A stretch of 64,000 nucleotides of DNA, taken from positions 15,872,001 to 15,936,000 of the forward strand of contig NC_088316.1 in NCBI RefSeq assembly GCF_910592395.1. The letters are read 5' to 3'. How positions within the stretch are numbered: position 1 is the first letter of the stretch; each line of letters begins with the position of its first letter. The DNA comes from Lineus longissimus. Taxonomy: Eukaryota > Nemertea > Pilidiophora > Heteronemertea > Lineidae. Made by a program: the position numbers and the translations under genes. Below, one piece after another: positions 1-14,600 of this stretch. The notes under the pieces were generated by a model. It worked only from the letters and a program-made list of their open reading frames with translations. It searched no databases and had not been told where the DNA came from.

Positions 1-1257
<1,257 letters not shown>

Positions 1258-1916
1258 GGTGTGGGACCAGACAGGATGCAGCTACAAAAACTGAAGCTGG
1301 ACTTCACTTGATCTTCAAAATGCCATATCGGCGAGAAACTTCCAAACAAAATTGTGTCTGTCTATCTATGTGACAATAGTTTTGAGTATACCCTTTGACA
1401 GTTCCGTTACTGTAGAGGTGTTAGGAATTAACACCTGGGATAATGTTGCAAGGAACAAAATGGAAAGGTGTTCATTTGTAGACGGATAGGGTGTCAGCTT
1501 GGACTATCTCTAGGTCACCAAAGTTGAAACGAAATTGATGTCCATGTCTCTGTCACAACATTTGCAATACCCCAGTGGGAGTCAGTGCCTAATAGCAACA
1601 GCTGTATATTTGCTGGTACCCTATTTAATGTTGTGCCAGTTCATTGTGTATGCACACTACAATACATGTGTTGTATATGCAAATGAAAGAACTTTAAGCC
1701 AATTTTTCCATCAAACGATTCTGGTGGGGCATTTTTTTCTTCTGAAAATGTTAAGAGATCACAAATTGATGATTATGCATTTGATGATATTTATTCAGAT
1801 CATGTTGTTTGTTGTGTATATCTGTATATCTTGTCCATATTCTAACTGTCCATTAGAACATTGAAATAACTGAGTATGTTGTCAGATGAGTGTATGGACT
1901 CCTCCAGATCATATAA

Positions 1917-2101
1917 TAGATGATTCCCAGGCTGACTGCACCATTTTTTGTTACCATGGATATTTGACGTGGATGGCTAATTTTGACAAGAGTTCTCTTC
2001 TGTCTGACATCATGGAATTAGCCGCCCCCCCCCCCCCTCCTGGCATCCTCCTCCATGTTTGATGTGACTGCATTCCTCCATTACGTCCTGGGAATCATCT
2101 G
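1917..2101. repeat. Short inverted-repeat element with C-tract
   Basis: A 14-15 bp terminal inverted repeat, AGATGATTCCCAGG at about 1918-1931 and its complement at 2087-2100, bounds roughly 185 bp that include a long run of C near 2024-2037. It could be a degenerate MITE. No target-site duplication was convincing. Confidence 0.35.
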
Positions 2102-2807
2102 TAGTAGTTGAAAGACATAAGAGAGTCATTGCTGTCTGCAATAGATGCAGTTGAGGTTATTTCTTGATGCAGTTGATTTCTGTTATGATCTCATTAAATG
2201 CCCTCCCACCGTAAGAGGTGTAGTAGAATCTCATCTTTGGTTGCCTTCAGTGACCTCTGATGGTGTGATCTTGGAAACAAGGGAGGTTTGGGGGCATGAA
2301 AAAACGGTGAGCAGTATCCATTGTCTGTATGTTTTCACTGCTGTTTTTAAATTTAATTCAGGACCAATCTTACATGTTAGCATTTACATAGATGTCATCT
2401 TGTTGTGATATTCCAGAGTAGAACTAGAAGTGAAGGGGTGGGGGTTGGGGTTAGTATAGTAGAAGTTGTGCCTGTAATATTGTTAATTTTTCACTGACTT
2501 GTTGAACTGTCAGCAGCCCCATCTGATAAGATTTGTCTTCAGTTTTGCCAATCAGTATCCCAGTAAATCCAACAATTTCCGCTCCGTTGATAATTTCAGA
2601 GCAATTTTCTTCCATGAATGAAATCAGAGTAACTTTCCCTTATCATTTGTATCTGAGAAAAAATCAAAAGGGTTTATGTTTTATGTGGTGTGACTTTTAA
2701 AAGTGTAGTAGGAAATGTGAGGTGTCCTTTCAAGTATCATTCTGCACCTGGTTACTCAGTAGACGTTGGCTGTAATGTTGGCATTCGGACCTAATGCTAC
2801 CATTGCA

Positions 2808-2813
2808 AATAAA
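2808..2813 (+). terminator. Candidate polyadenylation signal for CHIC
   Basis: AATAAA about 1.55 kb after the CHIC stop codon, on the coding strand. A second AATAAA is at 3568-3573. The implied 3'UTR is plausible but no transcript evidence is available. Confidence 0.35.
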
Positions 2814-4059
2814 AGTATTGAAGGAAATGTCTCTTAACGCCAATTGAGAAATTGGGTCCAGACCATGTTTAAAAATTCATTAATCTCATCAAGTTTTTTA
2901 CATTCTTAGTTCTAATCCTTAGTTATTTTCACTAGATGTGATGTAGCATACTAATTGTGTGAATAACATTTCTAACATTGGGCTGTTTGCAATGAGTGAA
3001 GCCTGCAGTGTGAATGAACCAATCGGAAAGGCAGTGTTATGGTTTGTAAATAGTATGAAGATTTTATACTAAATTGTTGTAGTTTTTGGCAGTTTTCTGC
3101 ATGTTGTGAAATAGTATTATTACTATGACTTTCTTTCACCTTGCTGGTTCCTCGAAATATTGTTAGTTGGCAAAAGGTGACTTGCATGGCCTTATGCCAC
3201 AGAGCCATGTCACAAGCAACCTGGCTTTTTACATGTAATGGGATGTACAAGAACTTTTTGAGTTGGTTCAATCGTGCAAACAAACATTAGTTTGGCTTGA
3301 CCTCAAGTTCTAAATCAAAGGACTTGACCTGTGTTTCCTCCAGTTTAAATTTTCTTCCATACGTACATGTTGTGTCAGTGGGGTCTGGGATATTGCCATC
3401 AATCCATTCCCCAATTTGAGATTTAGCAGAGTACAATGCCATCAACGAAGAGTGGGACAAATACTTCTTGGTTGTACCCCAGGCAAACTCCATCAGTTAG
3501 AATCCTCTTGATGTGCAACTATTTTCAATGTTTCATGCACTAAAATCCTATGACCCATATGTGGGGAAATAAAGCTGAATTTCATGAAAAATTGTATTAC
3601 GTTTTCATTGGTTACCTGGACAATGGTTATTGAATTAAACCATATGTTTGACTTGGACGGACAGTTTTACTGTGAACCTTCTGCTTTGAAGACACAATTA
3701 GGCTGGCTGTGACCCTGTATTTATCAGGTGAAAGCTTGTTGCCTGGCATTAGGCTGTTAGTACCTCCATGGTTGTCATGACAATGCCCCGTGATCAACCT
3801 GTTACCAGTGACACTGTCAACAAGGAGGTTGTGACCCTCCCCCCCCAACTAAGATTACATGCTGTAGTCTACATATCCTTGCATTCTCCATGTTGGGCAG
3901 AATTAAGCGCTCTTTATCTGATATGACAGAATTTGTAGGTCATCAACATAGACTCATTCATGGTCAGCCCGATAGTGCCCCCATCTTCTACAGGATCAGG
4001 CTGGGACAATATAAGCACCAGATGGTTGGTTGTCCAATAGCATATGATCCCTATTTACT

Positions 4060-4155
4060 TGCTCTGGTACAATCCAGTGGCATAATACTGGGCTCATAAT
4101 CAGGAGGTCGTGGGTTAGGCTCTGAAGCTCATCTCAGTGGCCTTGAGCAAGACAG
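4060..4155 (+). repeat. tRNA-derived SINE-like segment
   Basis: The segment carries a tRNA-like run with CAGTGGCATAAT, GGGCTCATAATCAGGAGG and a degraded B-box (GTGGGTTAGGCTC near 4110-4122). It is followed by CCTTGAGCAAGAC (4141-4153), a tail motif common in invertebrate tRNA-derived SINEs. The B-box is mutated relative to GGTTCGANNCC, so this is an old copy and not a functional tRNA gene. Confidence 0.5.
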
Positions 4156-4216
4156 TCATCCCTGTATGACTTTGGCCAATGAGACATCGTGTAGCTGTAG
4201 TGGCACAAATGACACT

Positions 4217-4290
4217 CTACCGCCTTGGAGGAGAAATACTCCCTGGAGAATAACAGCTGTAAGTGCACAGCAAACGATGAAGAAGACATG
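4217..4290 (+). repeat. Dispersed repeat, copy 1 (partner at 61943-62013)
   Basis: About 70 bp beginning CCGCCTTGGAGGAGAAATAC match 61943-62013 without gaps at roughly 84% identity by eye. It directly follows the SINE-like head at 4060-4155, so it may be the SINE body. Confidence 0.6.
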
Positions 4291-6164
4291 CTCTGGTGTT
4301 TCCCAAGAGAATGGACAACCATCATGTGGTCCGAAATAAAACTCAGAAGACACCATATAAATACCATCTCAATATTTTTATTATTCACAGTTATGTTTAC
4401 AAGTGACTTGTGTCTATGAATCAAAGTGTCTCAGAGAGCTCAACTAAGCTCCTTGTTATATCATTCAGTGCAAGACTACAATATGAAAACAAAGGTTTCT
4501 GACTCATTCTAGCTAGAGCCAAGATTGCTGCACATTTACTATAGGCAATGTACAACATTCTTTACTCTAGTGTCCATTGTAAAGTGACACAAAATTTATG
4601 GAAACTTTCCACTGAACTAGCATTGTAATTTTGATACATCTCATTGCTAAAATGTAGTTTTCCTTGTTCTAATGTTCTGGTAGTTGAAAACAATACCTTT
4701 GAAAGAGTAGTGTACTATTAAGATGTGCCCTAACAGTGGAGTAAAAATCTTTCATACAGAAACACTACTGATGAATTCATAGGGGGATATATACTTGGCT
4801 TATACAGAGTTTCCCTGATTGAAGTAGAACCATTAATCAAACCTATTTTCCTGTACATGGACTATAGATAGTAGAGTTGTCCAAAATCCATGGCAGTTTG
4901 GACATCAGAAAGTTGTACAATCCATTTGACACAGGCCTATGAAAGCTTGACAAGTTTGAGATGTCCAAATGTCATGAACAGACAGAAACAATTTTCTGGC
5001 ATCTTGGTCCGGACTTTACCATCAGTTGTGAGGTCTAAGGACTTTCACTGCAACAACCAAACAACTAATCCAATGAGAACTTTACTACAAAACATTGGTA
5101 GGGTAAGTTTACAGATGTCCTATACAATGATACTGAACCTTCTGTGTGTGAAACTGACATGGGCAGTTTTATTGTATTGGACCGCTTACGACAGCTGCCA
5201 CCTTGGGTGTTTTTAAGTCCCTCGAACTCAGGTCTCGGTCTACCCGAAGGCATCTTTTGGACTTGTTATGACTAGTACAATGATACTAAGAAAGCAATCT
5301 CTTTTAAATAGAAAACAATGATTGCTAGACATTTCTGTACCAGAGATATCCCAGGGTAGGCAAGTCCTGCTCTATTTACATAAATCAACACAAACGCTAG
5401 TACGGTATTATGCAGAGATTTCACAGCGACTTTCAACAAAGCGTTTAACACCTAAGAATCCAGGATGAAAATAGATTAGAATAAATGATATGAAACCAGA
5501 GGACATGTGAAAACTAGGGAGAATTTTTGATGAAATTCGAACCTTTGAAGATGGATGATTAGATGAAGACTAAGACTATTTTTTCATATTGCACTTCAAG
5601 TCACTGACAATTAAGTCCACGATGAAAAAAGTTCCATGTGTTGGTACAGGACGTATCAGAAAGCAAGGCAATGATAGTGATTTTCTGATCAAAACATTGG
5701 AAAGGTGGAAAGGTGGTCGTGAATGCTGATCCTAGACATCTTCAACTTTTGATGGAAGAACAAGCCACTGCACTTTTTGATACAACCCAATATGAAATGG
5801 TGGCATCAGGTGATAATGGCAATTTTTTATTTCTTTGCAATTCTCATCCTTGACTTCAAAGAGTAAATTATGGCTCAGTAATCTAACGCAAGGGCAAATA
5901 TAAGTACATATCATTTTGAAATACGGTTCACACAGGGAGATGTATTAAGCCTATCTCTTTTTAAAAATCTTAGAATTCTTCCCGATACTTCAAAATAATC
6001 AACAGAAAATGAATAATTGTGTAAACGAAATACTGACGGAGCAAGATCTACAACAAAGATAATATAAACTATAATGTAATAAAACATACAGTCTCTTATA
6101 ATTCATCCACGTCGATGCAACTAACAGAAACAAAACAAACTCATATTTTTACCCTAAGTAAGCA

Positions 6165-6208
6165 CAAAACAGCAGTGAAATTACAATTGATATTTCACTG
6201 CTGTTTTG
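6165..6208. repeat. Perfect hairpin, 17 bp arms
   Basis: CAAAACAGCAGTGAAAT at 6165-6181 is exactly complementary to 6192-6208, with a 10 nt loop. The stem is short for a canonical pre-miRNA. Confidence 0.6.
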
Positions 6209-9200
6209 GGTCTAGTTTATGACAAGCATGTTTGATAAGGTCAAACAACAAAACAAAACAGGCCCTTGTTTTATCAAATCAAACTTTTTTCGCATTTAGC
6301 TTGACTTTTTTCAAAATTGTACCAAAATGCTACATTCAGGGAAACAAACAGATGCCGGATTATAGGAGATACTTCTTACCTCTAAATCTACTTTACGAGA
6401 TTTACAAGTTTTATATTGTGGATGTTGAACCAATTGGAATAAACCACTGCAGATCTTTCCTGAATTGGTAAAATTTCAGAACATAATCTCATACTACTGA
6501 AATTACACCCACTTTTATAGAATATTATAACAAGTTTCACCTTACAAGTGTCCTGTAATTGGCCATGTCATTCTATACTAGAAACCATGAGTTCGTGTTA
6601 GATAATTTCTTATGTCATTTATCATATGAGACTGCCTGCAACAACAGACAGACGATCTGATGATAACTATCACTTGACAGAACACGTGACGTAACTTTCA
6701 GGGATCGGATGAAAAAGTCAGACAGATATACTGTAAAGTCAAAAGTTATTGCATTGGAAGCGAATTTTAAAGAGGCAATGATAAACTTTCGATGTAGGCC
6801 TACCTCGAGTAGATGGTATCAATAATGATAATCGAACCTGATTTTTATCAACAATTGCAGTATAAGATAGGGGAAATAATACAACTAATTTTCATATTTG
6901 GGTGATATTATATCTGATGGATTAATGTAGATAGAATGGGGAATACAAAAATTGCCCCGCTACAAGAGTAGAAAGACACTAGCATACCATGACTACTTTA
7001 TTCTACCTATAGTACAATATACACCAGAAGAATCAGACCATGTTCAAAACATGCATATTATTTACACTTAATTCATACATCATAAAGTATTACAACTACC
7101 CCGCCCCGTTTAGTGCCAGTGAACCCGACTCGATGCAACCGTATTAAATCACCAGAAGCTGCTGTGCACTGTAATGCATTTCTGCTCAATTTTACAGCTC
7201 GGATACAGAATTATTATAACCAAATCAGCGTCCACTATCTTATGGAAGTCACCAAAACAACCTGTACAAAAATACCCAGCAATGTACAGCTGCTACATAC
7301 TGTATAGATGCTTTTAAGCCGGTGAAGGGCGCCTGTACAAAAGGCCTATATTACATGTAATAGGCCTATGTGAAGCAGACACACCAAAACCAGCTAAATA
7401 GTGTCTACACAGTAATTCAGTATTCGGTTACGATTACACCTGGGTTGAGCTCCATCCGAACATTTTGATCACCCATTGCCATTCACATGCCTGTTTACAA
7501 CCTGATTGTTCCAATAACTTGGAACTATTTCCAGATTTTAACAATGAAGAACCGATTTTAAGATTTCTGTCGAGAATTCACTGCTGTCATACCAGGTATG
7601 CCACAGATTGATACAATAACAACAGAACATCTGGCAGCGTCAGTTAAATTGAAGGAAAATACAAAATCTGAAGTACATCTTAGACATTTTGGAACAAATG
7701 CAAATCCAACGTACAGTCATGGACGCACAGTAATAAATCAATTGAAAATTCCATAAAAATTACAATTATCATCTACTTCTTACGGAAATCGACCCAAAAT
7801 TTTGCAACAAGTGACATCTATGGCGACTATCCACGATCTTTGTTCAGACAACACTGACCAAAGGACCCACATCCAAGTTCGAAGATCTCCCGGCCCGACT
7901 AAAAAATAATGTGATTCACAAAACATGTTAGCCACATTGCCAGAGTTTACAGAATTGAAGATTACTTGGTCACTGGTAGCTAAATTATTAGTCCAACACA
8001 ACATGACTGTCTACCATTTTAAGTATGTTTATCTTAAATATCTTATGAAACTTTGACCAAACTTTAAGCACTGCAAGTTCAATAGACAGGCCAGCTTGTC
8101 AACGAAACATAGCACAATGAGACATCAAGAAATGAATGGGTTTCCTTATAATTATATCAAATTGTGTCGAAACCAATATCTATAAATCTACCTGAAGGTG
8201 TTAATTCAGTAACAAGGTCATTATGTTAATAATTCTGAAGCGACCTGAAGAAAGAGTTTCCTGAAGTGAGAAATAGACCAAGATATCTAGTTTGCATGAC
8301 CTCATGGGACTCAGAAGTTCCATGCCATTGCACCAGATGGCACTGCTTGTACTTAGCCTCAGAAATGAGGTCAACTTGTTACCAGCAGAACTGACCGTAA
8401 GTGCACTCCACATCTTGTATTTTGATCAGGCATTTAATGACCGAGTTGAGGTCAACCAAGCGCCTGCTGGCCACCCAAGAGAGTCCCTTTGTTCATTGGT
8501 GAACATGATACCCAATGTACGAAGCCATGCTGATACATCAATTATTGAAATACAAGCACATTATGATGGGAAAACTGTCTTAAGGGCATTGCACAACTGA
8601 CTAAATATGAAGTTTGTTTCCGAGAGGATGAACAAATTAGAACAATTTTACCATCTGGATTCCCATCATGCATCAACAATGAATTTTTTCAAGCAATTTT
8701 GTAATCTAATATAATTTATCTAACAAGTATGTACAACTCTTTGGATTATCAAAATGGGCCAAACTCCCATTGAATCGTGCATTGACTAAAACAGGCAGCT
8801 GTGCCAAAATGTAAGGTCAAATCTGACAACGACGACTTTCTCTTGTTTGTGTGGTGACAAAATGAGAACTTTTAACCTACAAGGCAGAAATGACAACTTT
8901 TATTTTACCATTAGCAACAAAACTTAAATCCCTCCATCCAATTTGGATGTTGAAAATAGCAAGTTCTCAACAGAACATGTGCACTCTGTACATTTCCAGG
9001 ACTTGGTTATTGATCCTTCCACTGGCTGTTTCTTCTGCACAGCCACAGGGCAAGTAAGGCCACCAACAGAATGATTGTCACAAAAGGTACTGAATTTTCC
9101 CAGTAAAGTGTTGTTTCCTTCCGAGCCCCATTTTTCATCACTGTCTCCCCAACTTGCCAAAATGTGTTGACATCAAAATCTCAAACTGAAAGTATTTTCT

Positions 9201-11624
9201 GCCGACCATTATGGCACGCAACGAAATAAGTTTAGGGTATTTTCCAATTGGAGAAATATCTCGGTTTCGTAACTTGCCCAATTTAAGACGGACAAATGCT
9301 TGAAAGGTCCACATATTTTCTAAGTGTTCATCCTCGCTTCCTGCAATCAATGATGAGCAAAACTATTCGGCCTCAAGTCTGCACCCATCTTACTTTTGGT
9401 TTGCTGAAACGTGTAAATTTATGCTTTTCGTCGGCAGACTGAGGCACGGTCCAGTTAAAGGCAAGGTTTGCAGGCAACACAAAGTAAAGACTCAATACTG
9501 TAAATCATTCAATTTGAAGAAAACACCTAGATGGGGAAAAATGAAACGCACCAATAAAATAACACTGATTTCCCCTGGCCTGAAAAGAACACTTAACTCT
9601 ATCTCTTATCAACGTTTAAGAAGGCCACCTACACATACACACTTGTACAGACTATGCCATAAACTAGATTACAGTGACCTGCTTAAAATTTGACCGAGTA
9701 AACACCCAAAATAAAAGTTAACTTCTATGAACATTTTAGTTAAAATTCCTTTGAAACTTCCGACAGGTTAAAAAACCTAACACTAAAATGTCCAATATAC
9801 CAGTTCAACAAGAGTTGAAATAGGGAACCTCCATAAAAACGTTTGAAATTGTGTTGGTCTTTTCCAAATATTTCAATTGAATTAGCCCAATCTGATCTGA
9901 TCAACTGTCGATATTCACAGCCCACAGCAGTGCCCAGAACCACAAAAGATTTGGGACAATTTTTCCCCCCCGGTGGTCTGTGACTGAATTTCTCAGCCAA
10001 CACACAGACCTGACTCATAGTCCATTCCCCCCATCAGCAGTGCCAACAAAAGCCCAGCGCTCATCTGGGGAAGGAGTAGGACCAAACAGGTTGATCAATG
10101 ACCACTGATAATTGGTAAGTCATCCAGTCGATAGGCTAAAGGTACAGGGAAATGTATTTATGGATTTTCAATAACTGGCCTCTGCAAGTCAATGATGCAG
10201 CTGCTAGCTGACATGTTGTCACGTTTTTATATAGCTTGTGCGTACGAAGGTGTTTTTATACGTATCTAATAGAATATCATTTCATTTCATTGCAACTCTT
10301 GATGAATTGGAATAAAGGTACAGTTTAAATGTAGATACTCATGATAAAGTTAAAGACCTTTCTTTAAAAATCCCCAGCCCTTATAAGCATTGAAGAACTT
10401 GGTACATATGTATAGATGTTCAGCCTTATAGGTAAACATATTTCACGGCTCATGTTTCTTCTTCTACTCTTCATAATCATTGGGGACTTTGTATTGAATA
10501 CTGACATGACCAACAGAGTCAAAATCTGTTGCCCACAACGTCAATAGTTTCAGGCATCATGGCAGCCCAGTATGCCCAAAGTGAAGAACACAGATAAAGT
10601 ACCACATTTCTTCAATGTTTATCTTTCTCAGCATAAGAATGCATCCATCAGAACCCCATCATCTACATATCTACATCAAATTGAGACAGCTCTTCAGATA
10701 TCATAAACACGTCACAAACTGTACAAGGAATAATCATTATTTTCATTTTGATATTTTCGATACAACTGCGATCACATGATAAAGTCTTTATCCTCAATAA
10801 CGTGAGGATAGCTTATTCTTAGAAGTTTATACACCACTAAGTTACGTTACTCAATCGGCATGTTCCCGACTCTATGAAGTACAACGCCACCTATTCATAG
10901 AGCATGGAACTGATCAAGTATCTCCAGGCCTAACTAGTCACTAAGACCAGATTTGACGTTGACGTCAAGACCAGGTCTCAACCCTGACTTTACCTCTAAG
11001 ATAGGTCAAGGTCACTGGGATTGTCATTTTCTAGCTTGCATATCAAGATGCAGGCATCAATATAAAATCTACAGGGATATCTTTTACGAGATGTACACTC
11101 CGACCTGATGCAATCAACTTAAACTGTTTTTGTTCCTTTCCGACGTGATCCAAACTTGTAGAAAACTTCCTCCATTGGTCGGCCCTGCCGCTGTCTGCAT
11201 CTGTTATGCAAGAAATTGACTGGTTCTTGATGACTGGGCGATACGCAGAGATGGGCCCTATCATAGGTCCCCCTGGTATGCCCCTCATCAAGTATTGTTG
11301 GCCGCCTATAGTACCAGTCACATAGCACCCCAGCCAGTACCCCGGTAAGAGGGTACGATTTGATCGGCAAGCCAGTATCTGGCAGACATGGCACCAGGTC
11401 ATCTCCAATGCATCCATGCCACAAGTCCTCATGACTACACTGTAATTCCATAACGAAAATTGTCGAGCGACATCACATTGATTTGCCGATTCTTAATCCA
11501 TATAAATTACTGGTGGGTTGTTCGTTGTTTGGTGGTTGATACATTCAGAAACGGGTAGTGGCAGCGTGCAGGTGAAAAGAGGCACGTGAGCATTCCATCG
11601 GAATCCATGATCGAGCAGCTTTGG

Positions 11625-14600
11625 TCACAGTATGTTACAGCAATTACTACAAGCACTTTCGCCATTTTTGTCTTTCTTTAATTGTCCTGAAATTGAGAAG
11701 AAGACATTTTAGATTTTCCTAATGAAAGAACAGTAGCATTTCTACAACATTAGGTATCAATGTAGCACAACAAAAGAACTAACATTTCTAGGAATATGAA
11801 ATGTCGCTCAACTTCATCATTCATCTTGATAACATCCTGACAAGAGAAGGAATCTGACTGACATCATTTCTCCAAAATGACAATAGAGAACAGTTCCTAG
11901 TAGCCCCAAGTCACTGTCTCCTATTCATTGTGGAAAAACATTTAAACCTATTAAGCAACAATAAAGAAAGGTCAGGTTGCACTGAACAGTTCAGCTTTTC
12001 AAGAATGCACCTGACCAACAAGGGATCATATATCAAACAGACAACAGCTTTTTTCAGTAAATTACAGATGTACTTGACACAACAACTTCTTTATTTTGTG
12101 CTAACATAAGCTTCTGTTTTTATAAGATCTCCATATGTGACTCACTATTCATTGTATCCTTTAGGTGAAATGACACCAAAGGGGTTTATGAGACCTTTAG
12201 GGTTAAGAATGTCTCCAAACAGTCACATAATACTCTTATCAACATAACAGAACACAAAGACACAGGAATCCTCTTCGCTGAGACTACAAAGGGAGACGCA
12301 CACTTTCTATAATGATGTCATCACCACGGCTGCCGAGATGATCCCAATGACTCATGGGATACGATCCACGATTGTCAACGCTAGCGAGAAAGAAATCTCA
12401 CTCTGAGAGGCTGTAGTAATGCACTCCTTGGTTTTACATTAAATATCAACAACAAAATGTGTTGCTAGCGCTGTGCCTTGTGTGAATTTTCAACCCACCC
12501 AATCCAAACAAACAAAATCTAAACTATGACGGATAATTAGACATGGCAAAAAATCTAACAATACAACATCTGTGGCCTTGTTATCAACAGTGATGTCATG
12601 GGAGAGAAGGCGTCCAACTCTATGACCAAGACAGGTCAAGTATCCCGATGCAACAATGCCTCGTCATTCTGCGATGGACAAGTCGGTGTTTTTCTCTATT
12701 TGCTTTCTAGAAAGAAGCAAGGAATCCGATCACTGTGCATTATGATGCAGCAAAGGATGAGTGTTTCTCTCAGTTCTCAAGAGGCTGGTGTCAGAATACA
12801 GTGCTCAGCAAATGCCGATTTATCCTTTCAGTTGCACACAGGTCTAGGGTCAGGAGTAGAATGACATTAAGATCAGTCTTTAAATTTGCCGAGCATAAAA
12901 CTGTAGAATACCTTTCCATATTTCAAATTTTCTACATTGTGTGATCTGGTTAGCTTGGCTGTTTATTTTTACCTTTGTCTTGTAAGACTTGAATACTTGT
13001 GCGATGTAACACGTGAATATGAAGGTATGGCAAGTTCCCACCACCCCAGCATGGAAAACGGCTTTCACAATATGTATCTACCTTCTAACTACCTGTTTAT
13101 TTTGTAGCACTGTATGTATAAAGAACTCGAGCAGCAACGTTATTTACAGCATATTTGCCCAACACCTTGCTGAATATTAAAGAACTGACTTCAGACTCGT
13201 CTGACTATAACAGAATTTTTCCCACAAATTAATTTTTTCCTGAATGCCCACCTCATCTGTTATCCCAGCTGTCAGAAATGACAGCTTTTCTACTGGGTTT
13301 TATCAATTATATTCCAATTTTCAAAGAAATATTGTTGAACCAGTTGCGTGTCCTTGAGAGGTCAACAGTGCACGTACATACCTTGATTATTAGGTTCAGG
13401 TAAATGTTCCCTAGCCACCAAATGCATGACAGTCGTTTTTCCGAGCGGAAGCTGTAAAGCTGAAAGAGAAACTTGGGGAGTTAGGCAAAGTATGGTCAGT
13501 CTGAAATTCACTCCTTGACCACCACCATGACCACAGGTAGAGGTTCTCACAGTGCATCAGCCTTGTGTATCATGGTATTATGCATTAGTAGGCTACCTGG
13601 ATGAGTCAACTGCTGACTCCCTGCCTTTAACCATTGGCCTTGTACAACTCTGAGCTCCTCTTCAATACTGGCTACACTGGTGTCGAAAGGTACAGTAAAC
13701 GAAATTACACAATGAGAGCTTCCATCAACCCCTGCATGAGAAAAAAGACAGGTTCTAGCAGATGACTTGCCTGTCAAGAGTCAGTCGCTTCCATACCCTC
13801 GGTGGAAGCAATGAAAACAGATCACATGGTGACCGAATCCAGGGCTCACTACGATAATGAATCTGCATAAAGCAATCAACTGACATTGCTTTGATTGTTT
13901 TTGCTGCAGTGACAAGGGTGGAAAAAATCTTAGTACTACAGATGCCAACGGCAAGTTGACAATCCTGGAACTTTATTCCACAGGGTCCTCAACTTCATAC
14001 GTACCTCCTAACGTAACATTCCCATGTAAAAATCTACCTTGATATATTAATCGTAATATGTTATGGGGAGGTAATTGTTCGTCACACCATTCTGTAAAGA
14101 GAGAGCAAATACAGGATTACCCAGTGCCATAGTTACCAAACACACAACCCGCCACAAGTGTCATGTAGAATTGGCCCTATGGCAAGCAATCGTAAAATTG
14201 TAAAAGGTCACGCAACAACCAGTGTTGCCCGCTTAAATCTAGGCAACCTAATTTTAACCTTGCCAACTCCACCTCTATAAATACCTCGTTGACAACTCAC
14301 CAACAGCACATGCTAATTTAGTTGCAGAATTGCAGAAAAATTGCTGAAAAACCAATCCATCGGCACTGTGGTGCCAATTCTAAGACATCTTTCCTACTGC
14401 ATTTTGCACGATACACGCACATAGCCAATACATTGCTGGTTGCTCCATAGAGCTCTAGATCTAGGGAAAGCAAGGAAAGAGTCTGCTTTGAATCCTGAGC
14501 CGATTGCTGAATCACATCTCAAGAAGCCTCGATAGCAAGACAGAATTAACTGTTCCTTGATCGTGATGGCGTGGTCGGATGGTTCCGAGTCTCAGCGATG

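Larger units (their letters stand above)
1258..11624. other. 3'UTRs and intergenic DNA between CHIC and UBL3
   Basis: About 10.4 kb separate the convergent CHIC (+) and UBL3 (-) stop codons. I read both strands and found no exon that can be joined to a recognisable protein. The stretch holds CHIC 3'UTR sequence, a small inverted repeat (1917-2101), a tRNA-derived SINE-like segment (4060-4155) followed by a dispersed repeat (4217-4290), and a perfect hairpin (6165-6208). The relatively GC-rich stretch at 11040-11600 lies immediately downstream of the UBL3 stop and is probably UBL3 3'UTR. Open frames there of up to 129 codons overlap each other in different frames and show no family motif. Confidence 0.6.

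Noticed and set aside
8292-8600. 102-codon plus-strand open frame
   Set aside because: No motif, no splice context and no similarity to anything I recognise.
11043-11451. Two overlapping minus-strand open frames (129 and 110 codons)
   Set aside because: They lie directly after the UBL3 stop on the same strand, overlap in different frames, and show no family motif. Best read as UBL3 3'UTR.
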